The notes under the pieces: model-generated | Databases searched by the model: none | Seen by the model: the letters and a program-made list of their open reading frames with translations, nothing else | Told to the model about the DNA's origin: nothing | NCBI RefSeq assembly: GCF_000417875.1 | Contig: NW_006920878.1 | Span: 491,880-555,879 of the forward strand | Source: Pseudozyma flocculosa PF-1 | Taxonomy: Eukaryota; Basidiomycota; Ustilaginomycetes; Ustilaginales; Ustilaginaceae | DNA: 64,000 bases | Direction: 5' to 3' | Made by a program: the position numbers and the translations under genes | Part shown: piece after piece, positions 1 to 13,599 of the stretch | Layout: each line of letters starts with the position of its first letter | Position numbering within the stretch: the stretch's first letter is position 1

Positions 1-881
1 ACCGGAGACTCGGCAATGATGGCCTCGGTGGCGCCCTCGGCGGTGGTGGCCTCGGTGCGGGTCTGGGCGATGGAGGCCTCAGGAATCAGGAGGGCGCGGA
101 CGGGGACCTTGGCGACTGGGGCCTTGGCGGGGGTGACCCGAGGGCGAGTCGACGTGTCGGCGTCCTGCAGTTCAAAGCTCACGTCGAAGCCCGAGGCTCG
201 CGACGTGTCGACGATCTGACCGCGCAAGGACGAGAAGGAGCTTTGCATGCGCAAGGCGTTGATCTTCTGCACGGTCTCCTGAGCAGCCGCGTACTGGTCT
301 TCTGCTTCGCGAGCGGTGCGTGACATGGCGGCCTCGCGGGTGGCGAGGTCTCGAGCCATGGCGGCCTCGCGTTCCTCGATCTCGTGGATGAGGGCCAAGT
401 ACTGTTTGCGCTGTTCGGAGGTCTTCCTTGCCGCCTCTGCTTTGGTCTCGACCAGCTGAGGTGAGTCTTGGACTCGCGATCGACGGCTTCCTCGAGCGCA
501 CGTTCGAGGCCCTCGATACGGTCGCGGTCGGCGCGCCAGCGCTCGCGGTCGCCGCGCCATCGCTCGCGGTCGCCGCGCCATCGGACGTATTCGCGCACCT
601 CGTTGAAAATGGGCCAGAATGCTGAAAGGGGTAGGGAAGGAGAGGCATCAGCGCGTTAGTCAGGGCATGCAAGGGGTATGACGAGGGTATCGGACGGACT
701 CACCACGGCGGCCGAAGAGGACGAGGACAGCGCCACCGGGAATCGCCCACCAGGGCATGGCGAGCACGAGGGCGATCGCCGTGGGCAGGGCGGCGTAGCC
801 CACGGCGACCCCGGCGGCGACGAAAAGAAGGCTTTGGATGCCGAACACAGACATCCAACGAATAGGGTCCACGTCCGGCAT
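1..881 (-). CDS. Partial gene: membrane-anchored coiled-coil protein of unknown function (C-terminus beyond left edge)
   Basis: The start is the ATG at 879-881. Exon 1 (704-881) encodes two hydrophobic stretches separated by a short turn (around SLLFVAAGVAVGYAAL and a tryptophan/proline-containing segment), which suggests a membrane anchor. A GTGAGT donor at 698-703 and a CAG acceptor just above 621 join it in frame to exon 2, which begins AFWPIFNEVREYV and carries three copies of a 7-residue charged repeat (R-W-R-G-D-R-E type, from a 21-base tandem repeat at 519-581). Further left, a different frame is clearly coding: LVETKAEAARKTSEQ followed by an Ala/Glu/Arg-rich coiled coil, running open to base 1. 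The join between these frames near 440-600 is unresolved: no ordinary intron fits, so it is either a very short intron, a longer intron that swallows the repeat, or an indel. No family was recognised and no function is proposed. Confidence 0.55.
519..581. repeat. 21-base tandem repeat, about three copies
   Basis: Two perfect copies lie at 540-560 and 561-581, with a diverged third copy just to the left. On the minus strand each unit encodes seven charged residues (RWRGDRE type), so the repeat adds whole heptads to the putative coiled coil of the left-edge gene. It may also disturb the exon structure there. Confidence 0.8.
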
Positions 882-1949
882 TGTTGGGCGCAGGCGAAGG
901 GTTGATCGAAAGTGGCGATGGCGGAGGGGCTGCGCCGGTGGCGAGGGCGGGCCGGGAAGAGCGGATGTTGGTGGTCAGTTGGGAAGGGCGGCGGTCCCTG
1001 GACGCTTCACTCTTTATCTGGGCGCTCGGACCGCCCTCTGGCCCGCTCTGGCTGCCTAGCTGGCCGTCCACCTCCTCAGGCCAGCTGCCTGGACAGCCCG
1101 CCGCCACACCTCTGCCCGTCCTTGTCAATCTGCTTTTAGAATCAGCGCATGCCGACCGGTCTATCTCACGCACCATGATAGCTGGCTTCCCATCCGTCGC
1201 ATCCTGCAAGCACACTCGCTCTACCAGACGATCACGCTCGAGAGTCTGCACAGCTCTACAGCTGGGTTTGAGGGAAGCATGAAGGCACATCTACCGTCCA
1301 GAAGGATGGTCTATTTGTCGGGTCGAGCGAGAGAGGAGGGACAAGGTTGATGCTTTGCATTTCGAGAATCGAGCTATGCCGATTCTAAAATCTGATCGAC
1401 GATCGCCTTCCCTGCCTGCCCTGCCCAGCCTGGCCGAGCGACCCACCCGCCCTGTTCGCCTGGCAGGGCGCCCGTCTGCCCCTGGCCATTTGCCTGGCCG
1501 CCCGCCGCCCGCCGCCCGCCCGTCTGCCTTGGCCACCCCGTCTGGCTGGCTGGCTGGCTGGCTTGCACTCAGCGCGCCCCCTTCTCTGGCGTGGCCAGGC
1601 CAGGCCTGGCTGGGCTGGCTGGCTCCCCACGAGTGCGTGCGTGCGTGCGTGCGTGTGTGTGTGTGGCCGGCCGCTCGACCGCGCTGGGTGCGTGCGGACG
1701 GTGTTGGGTGTGCTTCGCAGCCGCTCTCATGTCTCCATCGCCTCCCTCGCCACCTTCGTCCTGCAGCCCGCACCCCGCTCCCAGCACCTCACTCCCTCGC
1801 TCAAGTTTGTGCGAACCGCCAACTCTTCGCATACCTGCGCCGCTTGATCGTCTCGCGCCTTTCGACGACGACATCTCCCTATCGACGTCAGACTCCTCGT
1901 CTCGTGCACCACCTTTGTTCGAGGCTCGATAGCGCCTGCTCGCCTCAGT
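882..1949. promoter_or_regulatory. Divergent intergenic region between the left-edge gene and RAC1
   Basis: About 1.07 kb between two divergent start codons, so both promoters should lie here. No reliable gene was seen. The part from about 1390 to 1670 is dominated by CCTGCC/GCCTGG/CTGG-type repeats and ends in a GTGC/GT microsatellite. A pyrimidine-rich tract precedes the RAC1 ATG, as is common in fungal promoters. Long open frames across it on both strands are compositional. Confidence 0.5.
1633..1665. repeat. GTGC/GT microsatellite
   Basis: Tandem GTGC tetranucleotides pass directly into tandem GT dinucleotides. A short CTGG run lies just upstream near 1548-1562. Both are in the promoter region of RAC1. 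Confidence 0.85.
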
Positions 1950-3147
<1,198 letters not shown>

Positions 3148-4050
3148 GACGAGGTGTGCCCGCTGCCCGCGTTCGTTCCCGCACGACGTCTCGACCCCTT
3201 CGCGTCCTGCTCATCGGACTTCAGCTGTGCTCCAGAGCTCCTGTTGCTTCGCATCGCGCTCGACCAATCCTGCACAGCAAAGCGGCCCTTGACCGCATCA
3301 GCGAACGGGAGAACGCGTGCGAGGGCAGCACAGCACGAGAGCCAGGGCGACCCGACCGCCCTAGGATGCCTTCGTACACGAGTGTGAGCGAGCGAGCCCA
3401 TCCTTGATCCGCTCGGTCATGCTCTCCTCATCGTTCGATTTCCTTGCAAGGTCTGCGCTCGCACCTCCTCCTTCCCACCCTTTTAGCACGTTTCCCCTCG
3501 ACGAGGTCTGGCTGCACGACGCCGCACCCATACGTCTCGCCCGGTCCCCGGCGCCATGTTTTCTTCTCACGACCACTTAATGTCCTGCACTTCAGCCGTC
3601 GAAAGCCTCATTCCACCGCATAAGCCGCACAACCTCCCTGCCCCATGCCCACCCACCCGCTGCGATTGGACCTCGTCGCCTCGCCGATTACCAACGCCCG
3701 CCGACGCACGTGCGGCACGGGCGAGCCAGAGGCGCACGACACTGCCTCAAGCGGACAGCCGCTCGTTCGTCAGATATGCCGTCTCAATCGTTTCCCACTC
3801 TCTCTGCGTCTTCACTGCCAGAACCGCGTGGATTCCACGAATCGGGCTCCACTCGATGCTCGATGGATTGACTAGACGATCACGGCGACTGCATCCCCAT
3901 CGCGGTAGGTACAGATACAGGTACAGGGATGCCGATGAAGCCATCGCGACGGTGGCAGAGTTGGCATCGGGCGAAGGCGACGACGGGCCAAAGTGCGGCC
4001 TTGGCGTCCAAGACGAGGCGACGGATCCTGGGCCATCCTCTGAGTCGGGG
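3148..4050. other. Convergent 3' region between RAC1 and the UBE2O-like gene
   Basis: About 0.9 kb holding the 3' untranslated regions and terminators of two convergent genes. No tRNA, ORF with coding signal, or repeat was recognised. Confidence 0.5.
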
Positions 4051-7000
4051 TTACGCCGCCTGCCTTTCTCGCCAGAGTCGCTCGAGCACGGCGAGGTGTC
4101 GCTGCAGCACGATGCAGCTGCCCATGCTGATGTGCGAGATGGCGTCGTCACTTTGTCCCTTGACCTTGGTCGGCGTGCTCGCTCCCGCTCCATCGTCGTG
4201 GCCTCTGTTGGTCGTGCCTTCCGCTACCTGCGCCGTCTGGTCTTCGCTGCCGCCGCCGTTGCGCTGTGCGGCTCGGCGCCGCTTGGCCTCTTCGGCCTCG
4301 GCGATGAGGTCGCGGCACCTCTGCATCACCTTCTCCAGTCGGCCTCGGACCGCCGGCTCGCCCTCGCCGCGGCTGTCGGCGCCGTAGTAGAGGAACTCGA
4401 GCTCGTCTCGGAGGCCCTGCGGCGGCTGCTCGAGCGCCCGACGGACAAAGCCGCGGGCGAGAACGAAGGCCTTCTCCGAGTAAAGGGCCGAGTTGACCTC
4501 GCCTTCCTCGGTGCCCTTGAGCTTCTCGTAGGCGGGCTCGGTGAACCACGGCTCGCGCACCAGCACCAGACCCTGAATGGAGACAAAGACCTGCAGCAGC
4601 GACGACTGCGTCGGCGACCAGCTCTCGCTCTCCTGGCCGGACCAGGTGCCGAGGACAGAAAGGCACACCTTGCCCTCCTCATACAGGTTGGGGCTCACCC
4701 GCCCGCCGCCGTTGGTCCAGCTGTGGAAATGGGCCACGGGCGGTTCTTGCGGAAACGTCGGCTTGAGGTGGAAGTCGATGACGAACGGTGCATCTTCGTA
4801 CGGCGTACCCTCGCTGCCGATGATGAGGACGCGCAGCAGATCCGTCCGGTCCTCGTAGCTACGGACCAGGATCGAGTCGGGCAGGCTCGACTGCAGCACC
4901 TTGAACTCGCGCTGGATGCGCTTAAAGTAGGCCGCCGACGACGTCGAGCCCGCAGGTTCCTTGAGGAAAGCGTGGTCCGACGGCGCCTCCTCGAGGATCT
5001 CGAAGCGCGACCACCGCGGATCGTCGGTCGGCATGCCAGCGCTCAAGGACTCGTCGCCGAGAACCGAGTCGGATGGCGGCTTCTCGAGACAGCGCGCACA
5101 CTTTTGCTCCTGCGTCTGCGGCTGCTCAGGCTCCGATGCCGTCGGCTGAGGCGGCTCAGTCGATCTCTGTGCCTGCGACCTCGACGCTCCGGGTCCTGCC
5201 GCCGACGCTGCCTTGACCTCGTCCATCGGCGTGTCCACCTCCGTCGTGGATGGCAGCGGTGTCTGCAGCTGCCCTTCGGGCTCTTGCTTCTCAGGGGGAA
5301 CCGGCTTCCGCTGGCGTTCCGCGGGATCTTGCTCCGCATCTACGACGATCTCGACAACGTCCGTCACCTCCGCCGCCGACGCAGACTCGGACCCGGGCAG
5401 CTCAGTGACGGCATCCTCAAACACGGTGTTGCCGGTGACGTCGCCGGCGTCGACGTCTTCCCACTCGTCGCGGCTCGTCACCTCGTGCCCTTCCTCGTCC
5501 ATCCACATAGCATCTTCATCGTCGTCGGCGCCATCACCATGCTCGCCATGGGCGTGTCTCTTGCGGCGCTCCCCGTAGTAGGCGGCGTCGTCGGCCAAAT
5601 CATCCTCGTAGTCGTCGTAAAGCTCGTCTTCGTCTTCGTCGGCGAAGCCTTCGCCGAGGAGCGAGACCTTTTCGAGCTGCGTGACGATCTCGCGGCCGCC
5701 AGGCAGCGAGACGACGATGCCACCGTCGAGTCGAAGCTCGGTGACGCTGCCATACCAATCGATGCTGGCGGCAGCGGCGGCGTCGCGCTTCGGGTCGCGA
5801 GGCGCGCTGAGGGGCGTGCGGACTGGATGCTTCGAGCTGAGGTCGAGGCCGCGCCTGCTAAGCTGTTCGTTGAGCTGCGGCAGGTCGGGGATCTCCTCGC
5901 TCTGGCCCACTCGCGGCAGTGCAGGCAACGGCATGCCGTGGGGCTTCGAGTCGAGCATGATGACGTCGCCGCGGTGGATGCCAAACGTGTCGGGATCGGT
6001 GCCGTGCACGTTGAGCTCGAGGACGGGCACGGTCTCCACGGCGTCGGTGCCATAGATGCGGATCTCGGCGGTGCGCTCCTCGGGATCCATGCTCTGGACG
6101 ATGGCCGGCTTGCGCACCTGCTCCTGCGTGCCATCGCCCCCTCCCTCGCTCGGCTGCCACCAGACCCAGTCGCCAGGCCAGACCTCGTATTCGTCAATGT
6201 TGACATAGGGCAGGAGGCAACGGGCGTCCTCCTCGGTGCGGGTACCGTCCTGCCAGACGACTTGTACTTTGGTCGAGGTGTGGACGACGTGGCATACCTC
6301 GACGGGCAGGCTGTCGGGACCATGGAAAGTAGGCTCGACGCCATGCCTGCGGGCGAGGTCCGCATTCCGGAAGACGACGCGGTCGCCGACGGCTTGGCAG
6401 TAGTCGGCAAAGGAGCGGACCAGGGTGAGTCGGTCGATGTCGGTGGTCCAGAAGCGCTTTGGCCGCGGACGGCGCTCCTGTTCCTCGGGGGTCAGCGTCT
6501 GGTTCATTGCGAGCCAGTTGACGCAGAGCACCGTCTGCCGAACGTCGAGGATCGTCATCTCGTCGGGCAGGCGGCCGGAGCGGAACTGCGACTCCCAGAC
6601 AAAGTAGCTGTCCTGGTAGACTTCTGGGTGGACCTTGCCGACGGGCAGGCTGATGCCGACGTCAAAGACGCGCTGCAGCTCGGTCGAGTCGCTCGTCTCG
6701 AGAAGCGCCTCTTCAAAGACATCCTCGACGAGGCCGACCCAGTCATCGACGATGACGTAGTCTCCGCGAGTGACGCGGACCGCGTTCTGGACGTCGTCCG
6801 AGGGCACCTCGTGGTCTATCCGCTTCTTGGAGATGACATGCTCCAGGGTGAGGTTGCGCTTGACGTCGACGACGACGCACGAGGCCTTGTCGCGGTGGGA
6901 GCGCTTGCAGACGTCGCCGACGTGGAGAGCGCGGTCGATGACCTCGACTTCTTCCTCGTTGATGATCTCACGGGCGTCCGAAGGCGACCAGAATACCCCG

Positions 7001-7376
7001 ATCTCGCCTTGCTTCAGCTGCGGAGGTGCATGCGCCAGGTAGCGAGGACGTTGCAACAGGGCAAGGGCAAGGGCGAGGACGAAGAGGTCAGGAAGCGAGC
7101 TTCGATGGCGGATGATGGCCAAGGGTTACGCTCGGCACTCACCGCGCGGTTCTTGCCAGTCTGATCCTTGAGCGTATCCTGCGTCTCGGGTTCGTCCCGC
7201 TGCCAGCACCTCAGCACGACGCCTGAACGACTGCTGCCGTCGCTGCCGATGCGGCGCACGACATCCTCGTGGAAGATGCGCCTGCCGGCTGCCGCAGCAG
7301 AAGCGGTTGCGGGCGCAGGGTGTGCTGATGTCGACGATGCCTTGGAGGGCTGCGACGAGGTCTGGGGTTGAGACAT
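4051..7376 (-). CDS. UBE2O: UBE2O-type E2/E3 hybrid ubiquitin-conjugating enzyme
   Basis: A large ubiquitin-conjugating enzyme of the UBE2O (E2-230K) family, which combines E2 and E3 activity and in animals and plants acts on ribosomal and other orphan proteins. Two exons: 7143-7376 and 4051-7017, joined in frame across a 125-base GTGAGT-CAG intron, giving about 1,066 residues. The N-terminal half has SH3/Tudor-like beta-rich modules (for example GDYVIVDDWVGLVEDV and PGDWVWW) as in UBE2O. A very acidic linker follows around residues 540-620. The UBC domain covers about residues 745-905 and contains the catalytic cysteine in EEGKVCLSVLGTW (about residue 863), followed by SSLLQVFVSIQGLVLVREPWF, a signature of this subfamily. 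The C-terminal tail is charged. The ATG at 7374-7376 (MSQPQTSSQ) was chosen because sequence above it looks non-coding. A 1,202-codon plus-strand frame across this gene is an antisense shadow. Confidence 0.92.
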
Positions 7377-8165
7377 GCGGTGACCAGGTGGCGAGGCCGG
7401 GCTGATTTGGAGAGGGGGAGGGGCCGCACCAGGGCGATGGCGGCAAACTCGGGATGGCTGGTATGCGGACGCGGACGGCGCGGCGTTAAGCTCGTGCAGC
7501 GAGAGTTGGGGTCGACTGTCAGCGAATGAAGATGAGGGCGGGATCAGCGCTAGCGGTGGTGGCGGTGAGAGGGAATGACGATGGTTGTGATGGTGACCAG
7601 GAGCGTGGAAGGGGTGGGGGGGAACAGGGGAATATGCACACTTTTCCATCAAGAGCTGGCGGGCGGAGCCCACATCTTTCTTGGTGGACCTCGCGGGGCC
7701 ACGCCAGCCAGAGATAGTTAGAGAGAGGCTGGCTTCTTTTCTTCGCGGCGAGAAGGAATTTCCTCGAATTAAACAGCGTCTTTTTCGCGGTTCGTTTGGC
7801 CTCTCCTCTGTGTTCCGCTCGGGCCCCCCACGCCAAGGGACTCAGCTTGGACCTGTTGGGCTCACGGGCCAGGTTGATGCCCAACGCCGTATGCGTGTTG
7901 GTTTCTCCGGCCTCTGCTGGCCAAGCTAGGCCTGGCCTGGGCGAGTTGGCCTAGCGGACCCTTGAATTGGCTTCTCTGGGTTGGCCACTACCACCACCAC
8001 CATCGCCACTACCTGCCACTGCAACTCGCCACACTCCTCATCTCCATCTCAATCGGATCAGCTGGCGTCCACGGCCGTTGCTGGTTATAGCGTGCTGCAG
8101 ATCCAACACTGCCGCTCGACTGCGGCACCGCGGGGAGCTGCCCACCCACCTCCAGCCTTACCGCA
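7377..8165. promoter_or_regulatory. Divergent promoter region of the UBE2O-like gene and RAV1
   Basis: About 0.8 kb between divergent ATGs. It includes a GGCCTGGCC-type cluster at 7915-7955 resembling motifs in other promoters of the window, and CA-rich sequence at 7985-8050 ahead of RAV1. No gene was seen. Confidence 0.45.
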
Positions 8166-11100
8166 ATGTCGGACCCTACGCCCCTCCTCCGCCGCTCATG
8201 GACTTGCCTTGGCCAGCCATCGGCGCTACGACCAGCCTCTCCAGGCCCACAGGTGCCAAGTCAATGCTCCGTACCACTGTCTGTCAGCGCCGCACTCCTC
8301 CATGCAACCGCTTTTAGCAGAGGCCTCGACCAGAGGGACGTCGTAACCGTAAGTCGACTCCTCTCGACCCCGTCGTCGTCCCAGCCTCTTCTCCCCCGCC
8401 CGACGAGTAGGCACCCGCGCGCTCATCTAATACCTCTGCATCGCCTCTCCGCTGCTCTTGATCCTCCGGCACCAGGCCCTGGCGAGCTCCGACCAAGTCT
8501 GCCTCCTCTCCCGCGACCGCGACTTTGTCCAGGCGCTCCCTTTCTGGCAGGCCTTTTCGGCCTCAGAAGAGACCGAGAGAGCCGTGACGTGCGTCTGCGT
8601 CGGAGTGGACCCAGGCGCAAGACAGACGCTCGTCGCCGCCGCAATGGACCACCGCATCGCCATCTGGGCCGCATCCAACAGCACCACGCGCAAGTGGAAG
8701 GTTCATTCGACCGTCATGGTCAACGACGGGCCCGTCACCTCCATCGATCTCCACGCAGAGATGCTCGTCATCGGCACCGCGACCTCGATCAGCCTCTGGC
8801 AACTCGGACAGAGCGGCATCAGCATCTGGAGGCGCACCTGGTCCAGGCCGTCTCCCGCCCCGATCCGTCTTGCGCGCTTCTCGCCCGAAGGAAGCTCGAT
8901 TGCTGCAGCGACCGAGGGCGGACAGAACATCCTCTTGTGGTCGCTGCCTCACAGCGCTGCCTCGGCCGGCGCGTCGGGTGAGAAGGGCATACCCAGCCTC
9001 ACACAGCGAATCTTTCATCCTTTCCCGGTCTCGTCATTCGTCTGGCGCCACCCGCCCGATCCTTCCAGCCAATCGGACGTGCTCGTCTCATCCTGTGCCG
9101 ACGGCGTAACTCGTGTCTGGGCTGCCGTCATCGACGAACCCGCCAAGCTGCGGCTTTGGGCGACGCTCGACTCGACGTCGGATGTCGGAAAGCGGCTGGC
9201 CGAACTCCGCCGCGCTTCCACCACAGCCACCATCGAACCGGTACCCTTCTATCTCGAGGCGCATGTCGTTGCCAACGCGCTCCGCGCAAATATTGGTGCT
9301 CTGGAGAAGGAGCTGCAGATGATGGAGCTCGGATTGGGCGACAGTGAAGGCGAGGATGACCACTCGGCGCAGGGAAAACGACGTGATACAGAGATGGAGA
9401 CGGACATCAAGCGGACAAGGCTTCGAAGGCTGCAGCAGCTGCTCAGTGATGCGCCCGACTTGTTCGTCAAGCTCGAAGAAGACGGCTTCTTGACAGTGCT
9501 GGCCGTGGCGGTGAGTGCTTGCTGACCGGTCACTGGCCTGACAATGCCATCAGTGCAGGTGACTGACCGCCGTGCGCTCTGCGCCTACCCTACTACCGTG
9601 CCAGAACATCGATCGCAAGCCTCCCACCCTGCTGCAGACGCTTACCGTCCTCAAAGCACCGATCCGCCTGCCACTCAAGACAGCGGACGTTCTTGATGTC
9701 GCCTTGTTGCCGCGCTACGCAGGCAACGGGGCCTCGAGCGAGGACGCTTTCGCAGTTTTGCAGATCCGAAGCACGTCCGGCGCTGCAGTCGCCGTCGACC
9801 TCAACCCGGCCCTCTTCTTCGACGGCAGGGGCATCGGCCTGTCTCATCAAGGCGAGGATCTAGCCTCCTTTCCGTTCGCTGCTTCGGACAATGTCGCCCG
9901 CGTCGATACCCGCAGCCCGGTTATCGCACACTGTAGCAGGATCGCACGCCTAGACCGATCCGCTGATGGCAGGTTCCTTGCAAGTGCTTCTTCGACCGAA
10001 ACGATCGTCTGGGACGGCGAGGCAGGGTCGCACCAACGCCTGGGCAAGGGACGCGCCGTAATGCGGCCAAGTTCGGGCCCTTACGACGGCAAATCGAAGC
10101 AGGCGGCGATATCTGACGATGGTGAGTGGCCGCGTCGGGTCCGCACTGTGCCATCAGGGACCATCTCTGCTAAATTCGGAAGGACTCTCTCCGGTCTCTG
10201 GTCATTGCTTTCCTTCCTTCAGGCCTGCTGCATGCCAGAATATGTGGCAACGAGCTGTGCGTCGTGGCGCCGCATCTCTTGGCCGAATCCGCGTCGTGTA
10301 CATCAGCGCTCCCCGAAGACGTCGAGGTGCTTCGATTTGCGCGGATCGGGGAGGTACAGCACCTCGTGGCGTGCGCAAAGGACGGCGCCTCGCGCGTATG
10401 GAAAGTCCAGATGGGCGACAGTCTCAACGTGGATGCGGTGGCAAGGCCAAGGATCCCCTTGCAGGAAGAAGTGGGGGCTTCTGTTGTGGTCTCCATCATC
10501 GGCCTAGGTCAGCAGGCGACGACCAGCTCGGCTCTCGTCTCCACCCTGAGCGCAGACGGCCATCTTCAGAGGTGGGGTCTCCGTCCAACTAAGGCCACGG
10601 CGATGCGCAAGGCTCCTTCCGACCTCAGCCTAGGCTGGTTTCGTGAGAGCTCGATGCGGGTTAGCGCCCGCCATGCCGTCTTGGCCAGCTGCACATCCGC
10701 CGGTCAGAATGCGATCGTCTCGTCGCTGCCGGATGGCCTTCAGCGCCTCAGCATCTACAACTCGAAAGCATCGTCCTTTGCATCGGGATTGGAGCACGAG
10801 CGCACGTACGACGCCGGCGATCCGATCTTGGCCATGGACTGGTCACCCTCGCCACTGACCGAATCCACCCTCGCCCTTGCCTTTCAGCACCGCGTCGAGG
10901 TGCTAGCACCCGCGCGAACTGCCATTGATGTGGGCGACGATGACGGCGTCACGCACGTTGGCCAACGCTGGAGCATATGCCTTCGCATCGACATGGCCAG
11001 CTGTACGCCCAGCAAGATCCGTGGTCTGGCATGGCTTTCACGCGAGCGCATTGCCGTCGCCTCGGCCTCTTCGATTTTCGTCTGGGGACCAATGTGCGAG

Positions 11101-13599
11101 CCCGCTCCGGCCGACGCCAAAATGGCAACCAAGGCCTCCGTGAGCAGTGCTGTCAGCGCTGCCGCCGTCCGGCAACGCCCCACACATCTCGCCGAGGTCA
11201 TCGCCGAGCGGACGGGACCCTTGCCACAGTATCATCCGTCCTTCCTACAAGAATGCCTGCTCTGGAACAACCTCGACGCGGCCAAGGCGATCATCATCAA
11301 CCTTCGGGCTGCGATTGCCGCCGTGTCACCAGGCAGCATCGAAGAGACTTGGCACTTCAAAGAAATTTCTCTGGATGCTTTTTCGTTGGTCGACGCTGGG
11401 AACAGCGGGGCGGCGCGAAACGCTGCAGTCAATGGTCAAGCCAAGGCCCGGCCCAACGGGCGTTCAATCTTCGACGACGACGGTGGCTTCGCCTCGGACG
11501 GCACCGACGACGCCACCAGCTTCTTCGGCACCAAGGGCGCTCAGTCGCTGCTGCGCGCGATCGATGGCATCCACGTTCCGCACCTATCGGACAACGACGT
11601 CAAGGCTCTCGCCGTTATCATCCGCACCCTCGGCGAGGCCGAGGAGCAAAGGCGCAGCCTAGACGACAACGGGTTGCGGTTCTTGATGTCGCTGCGGCTG
11701 CTCCTCAACCGGCCCGAAAACGAGCTTGTCGCCGAGGGGGCGCTGGCGGGCGAGCTCGATCATCAGGACACGGTGTGGGCGCAGCACAGCAACAACCAGG
11801 AGCCGCTGCTGAGCGCTATCGCAGCCGGCTGCGGGGGAAAGCTGACGTGGGCTGTGGCAAGGTCCACCGGCGTCTTCATGTGGCTCAAGAGCCAAACGGC
11901 GCTGCGCGAGCAGGCCGAGCAGGTGGCGCGCGCCCAGTTCATGGTGGGCGACGATCGCGATCCCGTCAAGTGCTCCCTCCTCTACTACGCCCTCGGCAAG
12001 CCAAAGGTGGTGCTCGGCCTGTGGAAGCAGGCCATCTGGCATCCCGAGCAGAAGAAGATGCTCCAGTTCCTCGCCAAAGACTTTTCCGAGGAGCGCTGGC
12101 GGACGGCGGCTCAGAAGAATGCGTTTGCGCTGCTCAGCCAGCGCCGATACGGTGGGTCCCCTCGTCGACTCATTCTTCCAATCGAGATGACCTGGCGGCT
12201 GGCTCGATGCTGATCATTGCCACTACTGTCTCCGACCCCCTCGTGCTTTTCGCATGCGTGCAGAGTTTGCCGCTTCGTTTTTCTTGCTCGGCGGCAGCCT
12301 ACAGGACGCGGTCAACGTGTGCGTCCGGAACCTTGGCGATCTCAACCTGGCCGTGGCGCTGGCTCGCATCTACGAGGGCGGCGACGACGGTCCCGTTCTG
12401 CGCAACCTGCTGCAGACCAAGGTGCTTCCGCAGGTGTTTGCCAACGGCCAGCGCTGGCTCGGAAGCTGGGCGTTCTGGATGCTCAAGCGCCGCGACCTCG
12501 CCGTGCGGATCATTGTGGTGAGTTGGGTGGCGCTCCGGCAGATCTGCCGTCTATGATGGACCCAGGCTAACGCTGCGGCATTGCTCCATCTCGGCCCCCT
12601 GACGGCGTCGGGATCGCCATGCACACTCCACAGTCTCCGCTGTCGGAACTGATGGCCGACCCTGACGTGGCGGCGATGCTGCCGTCCGATGCGATCTGCG
12701 GCGAGGGGCACAGCGACGATCCGTCGTTGGCGATTCTGTTGAAGCAGCTCAAGAACAAGTCACTGCAGACTCTCAAGGGCACTGCGGCCATTTCCGAGCG
12801 CAAGGAGTTTGACTTTGTGCTCCACGCCAACCGAGTCCTTTGCCGCATGGGGTGCCATCTTCTGGGCCTCAACCTGTTGCGGACGTGGGAGTTCGAGCCG
12901 CCACCGACGGTGGCCAGCTCGACGGCAAGCTACCACGCCGTGTCGAAGCAGGACCTGGTCAACCTCTCGCGCGTTGGCCAGGACATTGCAGCCGCAGTCG
13001 ACCAAGACGGCCGCAGCGGCCGCGACGATTCGCGCGACGGCTTCGCCGGCTACACGGTATCCCTGGATGTCGAAACGAGCACGTCCGCCCCACGCGAGCG
13101 CACCGCTCACCAGCGACGGGAGTCGTACGCCTCGTCGATGTCTCCTCCGCCGAGTCCGACCATGTCAAGGCGTCGCAGCAGCATGCTGCGAAGAAGATCC
13201 AGCATCGTCAATGACCTCGACATCGGATCATTCGCGGGGGCGATCGGATCGGCAAGCCTCGAGAACGCCGCGCACCAAAGGCAGAGCGCCTCGGACAGCT
13301 CGGATGGCGCGGTGGCGTCATCGACGAAGTCGAGGGAAGCATCGGCGGCCAGCGCTCCGTCGACCATGTTCCAGCACCGCGCATGCGATAATGCCACCAT
13401 CACCGAGGAACCAACCACAGTCGACGAGGAAGAGCGGTCGGCCACCATCGAGACCCCGTCACAGAAGCAGGTGGATGACGCCGCTGCCGCTGCCGCCAAC
13501 GAGAGCAAGCCAAAGGGCCTGAGCGTCTTCAAGTCTGCGGCGGCCAGCAACGCCAGCCAGGGCGCGCAGGAGTTCGACTTTGGCAGCTTCGGATTCTGA
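8166..13599 (+). CDS. RAV1: RAVE complex subunit Rav1 (DmX-like WD40 protein)
   Basis: Rav1 is the scaffold of the RAVE complex, which promotes reassembly of the V1 and V0 parts of the vacuolar H+-ATPase. Six exons, every join in frame: 8166-8348, 8476-9510, 9605-10121, 10223-12151, 12264-12517 and 12634-13599, giving 1,627 residues (yeast Rav1 is about 1,360). The N-terminal two-thirds is WD40-like (for example VAAAMDHRIAIWAAS and DGRFLASASSTETIVWDG). The diagnostic Rav1 C-terminal domain spans exons 4-5: ERWRTAAQKNAFALLSQRRY, then EFAASFFLLGGSLQDAVNVC and WLGSWAFWMLKRRDLAVR. A Ser/Ala-rich region of low complexity follows, and the protein ends FDFGSFGF. The start at 8166 is favoured because its frame joins exon 2 exactly (LDQRDVVT then ALASSDQVCLLSRD), but the first 60 residues are weakly conserved, so the N-terminus is the least certain part. 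Confidence 0.93.

Noticed and set aside
3556..7164. 1,202-codon open frame on the plus strand
   Set aside because: It lies antisense to the UBE2O-type gene. High third-position G/C on the true strand makes the opposite frame free of stops. No family motif was found in it.
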